Counted from the stretch's first letter, positions 24,017 to 32,609 are shown. The stretch is DNA of 32,609 nucleotides from Calothrix sp. HK-06 (GCF_001904745.1 NZ_MRCD01000100.1:1-32609); one strand, 5' to 3'. Made by a program: numbers and translations. Notes: a model not told the origin generated them from the sequence alone.

Positions 24017-25870
24017 ATGGCTTTACTCGAAAACAACCAGCTAGGCAAGAAACAAGAAGGACGGACGGTCGGACGCGGTGCCCAGTCCATAGCTCTAATT
24101 ATATTTACATTGGCTGCTTCAGTAGGTATTGAGGCACGTTTAGCATATTTACAGGTTATACAAGGACATTCCTTTAGCGACCGAGCTAAAGCCAACCGAG
24201 TTCGCGTTATATCCAAGCAGCCGGAACGCGGTAATATTTTTGACAGGAATGGAAAATTATTAGCGACAACACGTTATCCACGTTCGGTGTATTTGTGGCC
24301 AATGGCACATGAAAAGGCTGGATGGGATGAAAAAATTGGTCCACGTTTATCAAAAATTCTTGGTATCCCACAGGAAGAAATTGAACAGAAGCTTGAAGAG
24401 GCTGGTTCAAACTCAACTTCTTTAGTACGTGTAGCGCGCGACCTCAGCGAAGCGCAGGTAACAGCACTTAAGGAATACGAAAGTGAACTTAAAGGTGTAG
24501 AAATTCATACTGAGGCAGTACGTTATTATCCACATGGTTCATTAATGGCTCATGTGATTGGTTATACTCGTGAGTTAACTCCCGAACAGTTGAAAAAGCG
24601 CAAAGACGAAGGTTATCGTTTGGGCGATGTTATTGGTCAAATGGGAGTAGAAAAGTCTTATGAGAAGATGTTGCGCGGTGAGTGGGGTGGTCAAGAAGTT
24701 GAAGTAGACGGTGCCGGAAGACCACAGAAAGTGTTAGGTGAGAAACAAGCTAAAGCTGGTAACGATTTACACCTAACTATTGATTTAGATGTACAAATGG
24801 CAGCAGCAAAGGTGTTAGCTGCAACAGGAAAAAGAGGTGCCATTGTAGCACTTGACCCAAATAACGGGGCAGTGTTAGCAATGGTATCCAATCCCAGTTT
24901 TGACCCAAATATATTCTCTAAGCAAAAAGTAAGTCAAAAAGACTGGGAAGTATTACAAGGTAAAGAGCATCCACTTGTAAATCGTGCGTTAAGTGCGTTC
25001 CCACCAGCGAGTACATTTAAAATTATCACAACCACAGCAGGGTTAGAGTCGGGTAAATTTAGCCCAAATACAGTACTACAAACCTTTGGTTCATTGACCG
25101 TAGGTGGAGTAACATTTGGAGAATGGAACCATTCAGGATTTGGACCATTAGGATTTCCTGGTGCGATGGCAATGAGTAGCGACACATTCTTTTATCAGGT
25201 TGGACGTGGGGTTGGTGGACCAAAGTTAATTGAATGGACGCGGAAATACGGGTTTGGGGAGAGAACAGGATTTGAATTTAGCTCGGAAGAGTCCAAAGGA
25301 TTAGTGCCTGATGAAACTTGGAAGCAAAAAGTATTTAGAATACCCTGGACAGTTGGAGACACCATTAACATGTCAATAGGTCAAGGCGCCTTACAAGTAA
25401 CACCCTTACAATCGGCTATTATGTTCGCGATACCAGCCAACGGTGGTTATCGTATCAAACCACATTTACTCAAAGACCACGAAGAAGCTCAAAACTGGCG
25501 CACATCGATAGGCATGAAAAATTCTACCGTCAAAGTGCTACGCGACGGTTTACGCAAAGTTATCACCGAAGGAACAGGTAAGCGCTTAAACCTACCAACA
25601 ATTGCACCCGCAGCAGGAAAAAGTGGTACTGCTGAAGCAGGTGTTGGGCGCCCGAACCACACATGGTTTGGTGCATATGCACCATTCGATAAACCAGAAA
25701 TAGTTGTAGTTGCCTTCGGTGAAAACTCAGGTCAACACGGAGGAGACTTCTGTGGACCAATGGCGTTAAGAGTACTTGAAGAATACTTCCAGAAAAAATA
25801 CCCAGGTAAATACACAAAACCCGAAGTAGAAGGCGCCGACAAATCAGCAACAGGAGACTCCAGCAGATAA
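24017..25870 (+). CDS. mrdA: Penicillin-binding protein 2 (peptidoglycan transpeptidase)
   Basis: Class B penicillin-binding protein of 617 residues. One N-terminal membrane anchor (about 22-45), a dimerisation domain beginning with RGNIFDRNGKLLA (71-83), and a periplasmic transpeptidase domain from about 250. Active-site motifs: Ser332-x-x-Lys335 in PPASTFKI, SSD (387-389) in place of SxN, and KSGT (535-538). PBP2 crosslinks peptidoglycan during lateral growth, normally with the RodA glycosyltransferase; rodA is not in the window. The C terminus after 590 is polar and family-specific. The gene stands alone and is followed by a hairpin with a T-run. Confidence 0.92.
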   Translation: MALLENNQLGKKQEGRTVGRGAQSIALIIFTLAASVGIEARLAYLQVIQGHSFSDRAKANRVRVISKQPERGNIFDRNGKLLATTRYPRSVYLWPMAHEKAGWDEKIGPRLSKILGIPQEEIEQKLEEAGSNSTSLVRVARDLSEAQVTALKEYESELKGVEIHTEAVRYYPHGSLMAHVIGYTRELTPEQLKKRKDEGYRLGDVIGQMGVEKSYEKMLRGEWGGQEVEVDGAGRPQKVLGEKQAKAGNDLHLTIDLDVQMAAAKVLAATGKRGAIVALDPNNGAVLAMVSNPSFDPNIFSKQKVSQKDWEVLQGKEHPLVNRALSAFPPASTFKIITTTAGLESGKFSPNTVLQTFGSLTVGGVTFGEWNHSGFGPLGFPGAMAMSSDTFFYQVGRGVGGPKLIEWTRKYGFGERTGFEFSSEESKGLVPDETWKQKVFRIPWTVGDTINMSIGQGALQVTPLQSAIMFAIPANGGYRIKPHLLKDHEEAQNWRTSIGMKNSTVKVLRDGLRKVITEGTGKRLNLPTIAPAAGKSGTAEAGVGRPNHTWFGAYAPFDKPEIVVVAFGENSGQHGGDFCGPMALRVLEEYFQKKYPGKYTKPEVEGADKSATGDSSR

Positions 25871-25909
25871 CCCACAAAAATTAAATATTGAATTTTGTTA
25901 ATCTTGTGG

Positions 25910-25935
25910 AACAGGCATCCCTGCCTGTTTTATTC
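25910..25935 (+). terminator. Hairpin after the PBP2 gene (dispersed acaggcatccctgcctgt type)
   Basis: Stem aacaggca/tgcctgtt (8 bp) with a short loop, then tttatt, about 40 bases after the PBP2 stop. The core and the preceding tgtgg match the hairpin at 20269-20289, so a repeat family may be serving as terminator. Confidence 0.65.
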
Positions 25936-26017
25936 TTCAAACAGTTCTTGAAAAATCTGTAATTCTTTCATCGAATGAAATTCTTCTCACAAACGACACG
26001 CTCGTACACAAAAGAAA

Positions 26018-26135
26018 TAGGACTTACGCATGAAAACCTAGAAACCTGGTTTCTTCGTTGATAAGATGTAATAAAAATGACGGTTTGTCTGCGACAATGA
26101 ATGCGTAGAAACCAGGTTTCTTAGCGTAAGTCCTA
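26018..26135. mobile_element. Complete MITE-like element, 118 bp
   Basis: Perfect 12-bp terminal inverted repeats: taggacttacgc (26018-26029) and gcgtaagtccta (26124-26135). Inside each end lies a second pair of arms, agaaacctggtttct and agaaaccaggtttct, which are exact reverse complements, so the ends can fold into a long hairpin around a unique centre. The right half recurs at 1-89. No ORF is present, so mobilisation would need a transposase elsewhere in the genome. Confidence 0.75.
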
Positions 26136-26145
26136 AGAAAAAAAG

Positions 26146-26745
26146 TTATATGTCTACTGCGCTACTCGCGAATTTTTTAGTTACAAAATTCATAAACCTC
26201 TTCCAATTCGCGCGCAACACTTTCCAGTATGCGAGCATGTGTACAACAACAAAAGCCAAAAAAGTATAAGATAGCCAGAAATGCATACTACGTCCGACAT
26301 CAACCATCGCTCTATTTTGAGGAAAAATGTCGGGTAAAAGAATTCCAAAGAACTTAACGTTATTGCTTCTAAATGAATTTGATAATAAAAATCCTGTAAC
26401 AGGTACAGCCCACATAAACAAATATAAACTTGTGTGCAGTATAAAAATTCTCCACCATTCTAACGTCAACTTCGGCGCCTTTTTAGTATATTTGCGAAAC
26501 CAGACGCGCAGCAAAGTTAAAATCCGCCAAGTCAATAAAGCCATTGTTAGCACACCAATGGACTTGTGAAAATCATAAAGTGGTGAGCGTATTGGTAGCT
26601 CACGCTCTAACGTTGCCATGAAAGAACCTGTAGCAAACAGCACTAAATAGCAAGCTGCCATCCACCAATGCACAGACATTAAATCTTTAAAAGCAGAATT
26701 TAACCTTGGTTTTATGTTTTTTTTAACCGACTGTACCGCACTCAT
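26146..26745 (-). CDS. Cytochrome b561-like membrane protein
   Basis: Integral membrane protein of 199 residues with about four helices, in the prokaryotic cytochrome b561 / Ni-hydrogenase b-type cytochrome family. Candidate haem-ligand histidines lie in or near the helices: His26 (VHWWMA), His60 (FHKSIG), His104, His155 (MHFWLSY) and His169 (VVVHML). It would carry electrons across or within the membrane, probably from quinol; the partner is unknown and no redox partner gene is adjacent. The basic C-terminal tail lies in the cytoplasm by the positive-inside rule. Its stop lies 10 bases from the inverted-repeat element, which therefore may act as its 3' end. Confidence 0.85.
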   Translation of the reverse strand: MSAVQSVKKNIKPRLNSAFKDLMSVHWWMAACYLVLFATGSFMATLERELPIRSPLYDFHKSIGVLTMALLTWRILTLLRVWFRKYTKKAPKLTLEWWRIFILHTSLYLFMWAVPVTGFLLSNSFRSNNVKFFGILLPDIFPQNRAMVDVGRSMHFWLSYTFLAFVVVHMLAYWKVLRANWKRFMNFVTKKFASSAVDI

Positions 26746-26882
26746 ACGTTATTCACACTATTTACGCAACATCCTCTACACTACCCAGTATCGGTATGTT
26801 ACATAAAATCCCCGTGAAAATAACATGAAAGATTTTTAATATAACTTAATTTAAGTTAATTTAGTTTAATATAGAAATAAAT

Positions 26883-26919
26883 AAGTGGATACCAACGCTT
26901 CAGCACGTAATATCCACTT
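26883..26919 (-). terminator. Inverted repeat after the small disordered protein gene
   Basis: Stem aagtggata (26883-26891) and tatccactt (26911-26919), 9 perfect pairs with a 19-base loop, followed on the minus strand by a T-rich tatttatttc. It may end transcription of the 65-residue gene. The long loop makes this uncertain. Confidence 0.4.
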
Positions 26920-26956
26920 CGCTAAAATGTGAGTTGAATTCAGATTACGGAAAAAA

Positions 26957-27154
26957 CTAACGAGACTCGGTACCTTGGTTAGGGCTACCAACAACAGTAT
27001 CGTTTTCTGGTGCCTCTGGCTTTGCACTAGGTTTAGCATCGCTCTTGGAAGCTACACCTGTTCTGCGGGTTTCTTCATCGATGGTTGACTGATATCCACC
27101 ACCTGCTTCGGTGCTACTTTCGCTTGCTTTCTTGTTTTTATCTTCTTCGCTCAT
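26957..27154 (-). CDS. Small hydrophilic, probably disordered protein
   Basis: Protein of 65 residues that I do not recognise. It is almost free of hydrophobic residues and rich in Glu, Ser, Lys, Thr and Gly (start MSEEDKNKKASESSTEAGGG, later KSDAKPSAKPEAPE), so it is likely unstructured. A strong ribosome-binding site (aggaagagag) lies just before the ATG, which supports real expression. Its composition resembles small stress or desiccation-related hydrophilic proteins; that is only a resemblance. It is transcribed alone. Confidence 0.65.
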   Translation of the reverse strand: MSEEDKNKKASESSTEAGGGYQSTIDEETRRTGVASKSDAKPSAKPEAPENDTVVGSPNQGTESR

Positions 27155-27738
27155 AGCTCTCTTCCTGGGTGTACTTTGTTTAGTTCTTGAGCCTATACTA
27201 CGAACTCACAACGCGCATCCACATCTATCAAAAATCTAGTCATGAATGATTTTTTATCTATCTAAAGGTTAGTTCTATACCATCAAAAAGCATAACGAAT
27301 GTTGCAATAAGGCAGTTTCTCTTGCAATAAGTCACAAAACTGTTTGACTAACTTACCCTTAAACCCGCGTGCGTAGCGAACATTATCGCCACCTGTTTGC
27401 GAAACTTTATCTTCTTATAACTTCGGTTGCCACAAAAATGTTAAGCAACTTTGCAATTGCTTCGGGTTTGGTATTACCCAGCTGTTGAGTAATCAAAGCA
27501 CCAATCCTTACTGAACACACTTTAGTATACTCACCTAGCATTTACAAGGTTGTTAGGATAACCGAAAATTAAAAAGGTCGGTTAATACCAATACCACAAA
27601 CTGTCACAAACGAACCCGAAAACTAATCTTAAGCCAGCGAAGATTTCAGATAATAGATGCAAAAATTGTTCAGAGGGTTTTTATCTGTCTGGATAAGTTT
27701 TATGTATCTTATTATATCTTTATTGTGGTAGCATTTAT
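27155..27738. other. Long intergenic region before the 1278-residue membrane protein
   Basis: About 580 bp without a convincing gene. It has two copies of ttgcaataag (near 27303 and 27331) and two related caaactg/gtcacaaa segments, which could be regulatory half-sites. It must hold promoters for the small disordered protein (-) and the large membrane protein (+). No RNA gene was recognised. Confidence 0.4.
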
Positions 27739-30700
27739 ATGGCTTTGTCCGACCGTTCGTTTTTACTTCACGTTAGACTTGCATCTGACCACCCGGAGTT
27801 GTTGAAAGGGTTAGATGTTTGGTTAGAATTAGGTCTAATTTCTGACTCTCAAGTTAAGTTAATATGCCGAGAGTATTGTGTTTGTACTTTGCCATTACAG
27901 ACAGCGCACAAGCCTGTAGAGGTAACTAATAATATACAGCAAAGGTTAGTTAAGGTAACTTCGGCGCCTTCAACGTCTCCGCAACCAGAACCGCTGCCTA
28001 AAAAAGAACCAGGTTTTGTCACTAGTATGGTTCAGTCTTTGATGGCTGAACTTAGTGTGCGCTGGTTATTGTTTTTGGGGATGTTTTTGGTTGTTGTTTC
28101 ATCGGGGTTACTTGCTGGTAGTCAGTGGGATAGGTTTCCTGCTGCTGGACAATATGGAGTTTTGTTTGCTTATACACTTAGCTTTTTCGGAGCCAGTTTT
28201 TGGGCAGGCAAGCAGTCTAGTTTAAGCTTAACTGCAACTGCGTTGTTAGTTGTCACACAGTTATTAATACCCGTTAATTTTTGGACAATAGATGGGTTTA
28301 AACTGTGGCAATCTGGAACTGATGTTATTTTTGCTGTGATTGCGTCAGTTATTTTGACGATGATTACTATATTAATTGGTAACAGCCGTTTATTTGCTGC
28401 CAATTTGCCAAATCCTTTCTTTAGGCACCTTCAAATATTAGGATTATCATATTTACATTCAGGGTGGAGTATACCAGGGTTTTCTTTGGTAGCAGTTTAT
28501 ATCGGAATGATTGGGACTAGTCTTTTAACTGTATATCAAACGCTATATAAAACACACGAGAATAGTAAACAAACGACTACGCAAATTAATCTACCTGTAT
28601 CTGTAATTATTTACTCATTATTATTACTGTTATTTAGAGCTATATTTGTCGTTGGTATTGATATTACCTTATTAGGGTTGGCAATTGGAATTTGCGGATG
28701 GCTAGCTGTTTGGTTATCGATGCGAGACTCAGATAATGTTCAAAGTACTGGCTGGCAATTCGCAGGTGCCACGTTATTATTTATAGGTTGGGCAGTTTCG
28801 GTAATAACACATCCTATACAAGCACTCGCTGTAAGTTGTTTAAGTGTATGGTATTTTTGGCGCCGCTTAGAGTTGTATAATTATAATTTTGATTACGCTG
28901 CTGTCTTTACGATTGGATTACAAGCTAATTGGTTGTTATGGAAAGTTATTCCAGTTGGTGTTAGAAGTAATATTATTGTGTTCGTAACTGAAGTTACTAA
29001 TTACAATGATGCATGGGCACTGTTAAGCTTAGGATTATTCCCTTATTTGGTGGGGATGGTAGGTTTAACTGAGTATTTGCGGAAAAGTAATAAGTTGCAA
29101 GTCGCGAAGTTTGGAGAAGCTATTAATTTGTGCTTTGGAGTCATGTTAGCTTCTATTAGCTTTCATTATCCAGTAATACGTTCTTTAAACCTGTTGTTAA
29201 ACACCCTTACTCTTGCAGTTATCACAAAACGACGTTCTACTGTTGCTGCATCATTTATATATTTAACCCATATTAGCGCCATTTTAACATTATGCTCGTT
29301 CATCAACTGGCGCCTGCCAACGTTACAAACAGAATACTGGGCAGTAATATTATTAGTTTTGATGGTGGCAGAATGGCTGTATAGTGTAGGTGAGGGAATA
29401 TGGCGCCGTAGTGCATTACATATTGGTTATGCATTAGCTATCGTTAGCTTTGCTCTACTATGGTCAGATACATCATATATATATAGTAGTTATCCACAAC
29501 AAGATAAATGGGGACTAACATGGCTGAGTGTACCTATAACTTTAACAGCAATTAGTAGCCGCACAGAAGCAACACGGCGCCCCATAATAACCGTATCTAG
29601 CGTATTAGCTATTGGACTTTCCCAATTTTTAACTTTAGTTGTACCTCAAGTTCGCGTCATTAGTTTGGCTGTTGCAACAGTTTTAATGATTGTTAATACA
29701 AATTTATTATTAAGACAAGTAGAGTTTGCGATAGTCACCGTCGGTTTTGCGCTGATGTTTGAAAGTGCTTTATTATGGGATGTTGCGAGATTTAATTTGC
29801 ACGGGTTAGATGCTTGGCTTTTGGTTGGGGCAATTAATGTTTTGAGTTTATGGTTAATACGTGCAGCACTCAGCACTCAGAACTCAGCACTCAAGACTTT
29901 ATACGCTGCTGCGTTTCAAAAATGGGCATTATTACTGTGTGGCACCGAATTATTAATGCTAACGCTTCACTCGGTGTTAGTATACTCTGGTGTTGCTCAA
30001 GCTGGAATTTTGTATTTAGCTGCGACTGCTATTACAACTGCTGCGATATTATTTAGGACTTGGCGCCAACATACTAACCGAGGGTTCTATGGTATTGGTT
30101 TAGGGTTAGAATTAATAGTGGCGGAGGCTTTAGCTTTTAGCGGTAAAACCACAATAAAGATAGCTGTCGCAAATATTGCCCTTGGTTTAACTGCTCAATT
30201 ATTTGGTGAATGGTGGAAACGGCGCCATCGTTTAGAGCAACTTCCTAATAGTTTCCACGTTTTACCTATTATATATGCTGCGTTCAGCGTTATATTACGC
30301 TTCAACACATTTAGTAGTTGGACAGGTTTATTTACGTTTGGAGTGGCAGTAATTGTAATTGGTGTTGGTAGAAGGTATAACAGCTTAAAACCATTACTGT
30401 ACGTAGGTTTGATTGGAGTTTCAATTTCTCTCTACGAAATGCTATTTTACCAAATGCTGCAACAAAAGGGAGGATATTATGGAGATGGGTTGATAGCGAT
30501 GTCAGCATTGGGTGCAATAATACTATATATATATCGTATTCTCTCGCCTTGGTTGAGTAAGCTTTTACACCTAACGCAGTTAGAAGTGACGGCAATAGCA
30601 AATTTTCATTGGGTGTGGAGTAGCAGTTTATTGGTAATGGCAATTGTTTCTCCTTTAAATATAAACCGCTTTATTGGGTTAGCAACGGGTACATTTTTAG

Positions 30701-31575
30701 CTAGGTATGCTATTTTTCAAGGTCGGGGTGCTACTTCCACACGTGAGGAAGAAGTAGCAAAAGAAGTTTGGGTTTACCTGGGTTTAATACAAGCAATCAC
30801 ATTAGTAATATTACTACGAGACTTCCCAGTCGCGCGCTTATTCACTCAAGAGTTAGTAGCTTGGAACGCTGCTATATGTTGTATTGGCGCCTATTTTATC
30901 TATATATTACCGTGGAAGAGTTTGGGTTGGTCACGAAAACCTTGGAGAAATGCTGCTTATGTCTTGCCGTTACTAGTACTATCACTCACTTGGTCACAAG
31001 TTTACCCAGTAACTATATTAATTACAGCATGTTTTTATATATTTCTAGCCAAGTTAGGAAACACCTTCCGGTTAACTTATCTTAGTCTTATCCTGGTAAA
31101 CTGGGCATTAATGCGTTGGTTTTATGATTGGCGCCTAACTGATGGACTATGGTATGTAACAGTATTTGGTTTATCTTTATTATATATAGCCCAATTCGAC
31201 CCAGAGATAAAATTACCTCAATCAAAAACAGGGCGCCATACCTTAAGAATGATAGGTAGCGGTATAATATCTGGGTATACCTTGATATTCCATCAAGACA
31301 CTACAATTATTCCAGCTATATTAAGCTTAGTAGCAATTTTTGCTGGGTTAGCTTTGCGAATACGGGCATTTCTTTACGTTGGTACAGCTACATTCTTGAT
31401 GACAGGAATTTATCAGCTTGTAATTCTCAGCTTACGGTACGCATTTGTTAAGTGGATAATAGGGTTATGCGTAGGTATTATTTTAATATCTATTGCGGCC
31501 AACTTTGAAACGCGACGCGAACAGTTAAATGCAGTAGTGCGTTCCACAAGCGATGCCTTTGAAAATTGGGATTAA
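27739..31575 (+). CDS. Large polytopic membrane protein (DUF2157-like N-terminal part)
   Basis: Protein of 1278 residues. A soluble N-terminal part (about 1-105, ending in a Pro-rich linker) is followed by some thirty or more predicted membrane helices to the end. The first pair, around ELSVRWLLFLGMFLVVVSSG and SQWDRFPAAGQYGVLF, resembles the start of DUF2157 proteins. No catalytic motif is visible; Trp-Arg-Arg turns recur between helices. It could be a transporter, a polysaccharide-related membrane protein or a scaffold, and the sequence does not decide. Thirteen GGCGCC sites mark it as native to this genome. A short tandem repeat has entered the coding sequence at 29863-29897. It has no operon partners. 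Confidence 0.8.
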   Translation: MALSDRSFLLHVRLASDHPELLKGLDVWLELGLISDSQVKLICREYCVCTLPLQTAHKPVEVTNNIQQRLVKVTSAPSTSPQPEPLPKKEPGFVTSMVQSLMAELSVRWLLFLGMFLVVVSSGLLAGSQWDRFPAAGQYGVLFAYTLSFFGASFWAGKQSSLSLTATALLVVTQLLIPVNFWTIDGFKLWQSGTDVIFAVIASVILTMITILIGNSRLFAANLPNPFFRHLQILGLSYLHSGWSIPGFSLVAVYIGMIGTSLLTVYQTLYKTHENSKQTTTQINLPVSVIIYSLLLLLFRAIFVVGIDITLLGLAIGICGWLAVWLSMRDSDNVQSTGWQFAGATLLFIGWAVSVITHPIQALAVSCLSVWYFWRRLELYNYNFDYAAVFTIGLQANWLLWKVIPVGVRSNIIVFVTEVTNYNDAWALLSLGLFPYLVGMVGLTEYLRKSNKLQVAKFGEAINLCFGVMLASISFHYPVIRSLNLLLNTLTLAVITKRRSTVAASFIYLTHISAILTLCSFINWRLPTLQTEYWAVILLVLMVAEWLYSVGEGIWRRSALHIGYALAIVSFALLWSDTSYIYSSYPQQDKWGLTWLSVPITLTAISSRTEATRRPIITVSSVLAIGLSQFLTLVVPQVRVISLAVATVLMIVNTNLLLRQVEFAIVTVGFALMFESALLWDVARFNLHGLDAWLLVGAINVLSLWLIRAALSTQNSALKTLYAAAFQKWALLLCGTELLMLTLHSVLVYSGVAQAGILYLAATAITTAAILFRTWRQHTNRGFYGIGLGLELIVAEALAFSGKTTIKIAVANIALGLTAQLFGEWWKRRHRLEQLPNSFHVLPIIYAAFSVILRFNTFSSWTGLFTFGVAVIVIGVGRRYNSLKPLLYVGLIGVSISLYEMLFYQMLQQKGGYYGDGLIAMSALGAIILYIYRILSPWLSKLLHLTQLEVTAIANFHWVWSSSLLVMAIVSPLNINRFIGLATGTFLARYAIFQGRGATSTREEEVAKEVWVYLGLIQAITLVILLRDFPVARLFTQELVAWNAAICCIGAYFIYILPWKSLGWSRKPWRNAAYVLPLLVLSLTWSQVYPVTILITACFYIFLAKLGNTFRLTYLSLILVNWALMRWFYDWRLTDGLWYVTVFGLSLLYIAQFDPEIKLPQSKTGRHTLRMIGSGIISGYTLIFHQDTTIIPAILSLVAIFAGLALRIRAFLYVGTATFLMTGIYQLVILSLRYAFVKWIIGLCVGIILISIAANFETRREQLNAVVRSTSDAFENWD
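29863..29897. repeat. Short tandem repeat inside the 1278-residue protein gene
   Basis: Units of actcagc/actcaga repeat about four times. The same type occurs at 4049-4077. Here it encodes AALSTQNSALKT at about residues 709-720, between predicted membrane segments. Confidence 0.65.
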
Positions 31576-31585
31576 TAAACCTGAA

Positions 31586-32347
31586 TTATTCTTCATAAAT
31601 CATCTTTTTTGTCATTCCACCATCAATTATAAAATTCTGTCCCGTAATAAACGATGCTGCACTACTAACTAAATATTCAATCATCAAAGCAATATCCTCT
31701 GGTTTTCCGACTCTACCAGCAGGATGTTGCAGATTATCAATTTCTCGAATGTTAGATTCTTGTTTTCGACTAGCTTTACTCCACTGAGTAACATCTATCC
31801 AACCTGGACTAATGCAATTAACTCTAACATCTGAACCAAGACTTATAGCCAAAGCATGAGTAAGTGCGACTATTCCTCCTTTGGAAGCAGCGTAAGCTTC
31901 TGTATTTGGCTCAGATTGTAATGCACGAGTTGATGCTATATTGATGATGGCGCCTTTTGATTGACGTAAATGAGGAATAGCATACTTTGACATTAAAAAG
32001 TAGCCAGTCAAATTAGTTTCGATAACTTTGTGCCAATCTTCTAATAATAAATGTTCTACGGGTGCATTATTTGGATTAGAAATACCAGCATTATTAACTA
32101 GTGCATGAATGTCTTCAAATTTATTTATTGTATTTTTAACACATTTTTTTACAGATTCTTCGTGAGAAGTATCAGTTTCAATAACTAGCAAATGTTCTTG
32201 AAACTGATTAAACTCATCTAAACATTCTTTAATAGCTTCAACATCAACATCGGCAATTACAACATTATAACCCTTTTTCAAGAAATATTGACTAGTGCAT
32301 CTGCCAATACCTTGGGCGCCACCCGTAACGATAATTGTTTGGCTCAT
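31586..32347 (-). CDS. Short-chain dehydrogenase/reductase
   Basis: Classical SDR of 253 residues, an NAD(P)-dependent oxidoreductase with a Rossmann fold. Cofactor motif TGGAQGIG (8-15), Asp33 and Asp35 after the second strand (IADVDV), which favours NAD over NADP, NNAG (85-88), and catalytic Asn112, Ser139, Tyr152 and Lys156 (YAASK). The C-terminal GQNFIIDGG block is also typical. The substrate cannot be told from the sequence. It converges with the large membrane protein gene with 10 bases between stops, and lies just downstream of the lmo0937-like gene on the same strand, 26 bases away. Confidence 0.93.
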   Translation of the reverse strand: MSQTIIVTGGAQGIGRCTSQYFLKKGYNVVIADVDVEAIKECLDEFNQFQEHLLVIETDTSHEESVKKCVKNTINKFEDIHALVNNAGISNPNNAPVEHLLLEDWHKVIETNLTGYFLMSKYAIPHLRQSKGAIINIASTRALQSEPNTEAYAASKGGIVALTHALAISLGSDVRVNCISPGWIDVTQWSKASRKQESNIREIDNLQHPAGRVGKPEDIALMIEYLVSSAASFITGQNFIIDGGMTKKMIYEE

Positions 32348-32373
32348 GTTAATAACTTAAAATTTGCTTTATC

Positions 32374-32526
32374 TTATACATCGCGCGCTTTAAAAAAGTT
32401 ATAAACAGCAATAGCAATAGCTAAAACCAATACTATGTGAATTAAATTCCCTACAATATTAAGCGCTAAACCTATAGCCCAAAAAGCCAATAAAACTACA
32501 ACAACGCCCCAAAGAATACCTATCAT
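32374..32526 (-). CDS. lmo0937-like small membrane protein
   Basis: Protein of 50 residues, reading MIGILWGVVVVLLAFWAIGL followed by ALNIVGNLIH, a second hydrophobic stretch (IVLVLAIAIAV) and YNFFKARDV. Two short membrane helices around a GNLIH turn match the lmo0937/DUF5670 family as I know it, whose function is unknown but which is often linked to stress. The ATG has a near-perfect ribosome-binding site (aaggag, 8 bases before), which makes the call firm despite the size. It lies 26 bases upstream of the SDR gene on the same strand, so the two may be co-transcribed. Confidence 0.85.
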   Translation of the reverse strand: MIGILWGVVVVLLAFWAIGLALNIVGNLIHIVLVLAIAIAVYNFFKARDV

Positions 32527-32609
32527 AATTATTGCTCCTTATAATATAATTTTGTTACTTAAATATTCTAAAGTTTATCGCAACTTATTCATATAAGTCA
32601 AAATACGTA

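Noticed and set aside
25563-25877. Open frame of 104 residues on the minus strand opposite the PBP2 gene.
   Set aside because: It is a Leu-rich shadow of the conserved transpeptidase C-terminal part, with no ribosome-binding site or family match.

Overview
The window is from a cyanobacterium. It carries psbN and psbH (photosystem II) in their usual opposed arrangement, followed by tatA and pth. It also holds very large multi-domain sensor kinases, a pentapeptide-repeat protein, and short dispersed palindromes and tandem repeats of the kind common in filamentous, often heterocyst-forming, Nostocales. The DNA is AT-rich and intergenic stretches are long. The order-level placement is inference; cyanobacterium is secure. 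I saw no rRNA, tRNA or CRISPR array.

Layout. (1) 1-6.0 kb: the end of a small inverted-repeat element, a DUF3616 protein (+), and a 1535-residue hybrid histidine kinase with two complete kinase modules (-). (2) 6.0-12.0 kb: a decayed fragment of a Tn3-family transposase, then a 1802-residue Ser/Thr kinase-AAA ATPase-GAF-histidine kinase (+). (3) 12.1-15.0 kb: a fused ABC exporter half-transporter (-) and a secreted protein with a PEP-CTERM-like tail (+). (4) 15.0-16.8 kb: psbN (-), then psbH, tatA and pth (+). (5) 16.9-20.6 kb: a pentapeptide-repeat protein (-), a three-gene set of small membrane or stress-type proteins including YtxH and DUF948 members (+), and two unrecognised small ORFs. 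(6) 20.6-25.9 kb: a polyamine-type ABC operon potA-potD-potB (-) with no second permease, divergent from penicillin-binding protein 2 (+). (7) 26-32.6 kb: a complete copy of the inverted-repeat element, a cytochrome b561-like protein (-), a small disordered protein (-), a 1278-residue polytopic membrane protein (+), a short-chain dehydrogenase (-), and a 50-residue lmo0937-like membrane peptide (-).

The strongest non-gene signal is the palindrome GGCGCC. I counted 44 copies by eye, where base composition predicts about two, and I saw no copy of the usual cyanobacterial HIP1 octamer GCGATCGC. The copies are spread through almost the whole window, mostly inside genes, but none lies between 5884 and 12759. 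That gap is the block holding the Tn3 remnant and the 1802-residue kinase, so I infer the block was acquired separately.

Other points of note are short repeats that have become coding sequence inside two large proteins, and a 9-bp tandem repeat directly after the stop codons of two unrelated genes. A minus-strand terminator at 18058-18082 has no annotated gene feeding it. I did not find a clear new multi-gene system; the novelty here lies in sequence architecture and a few unassigned genes.
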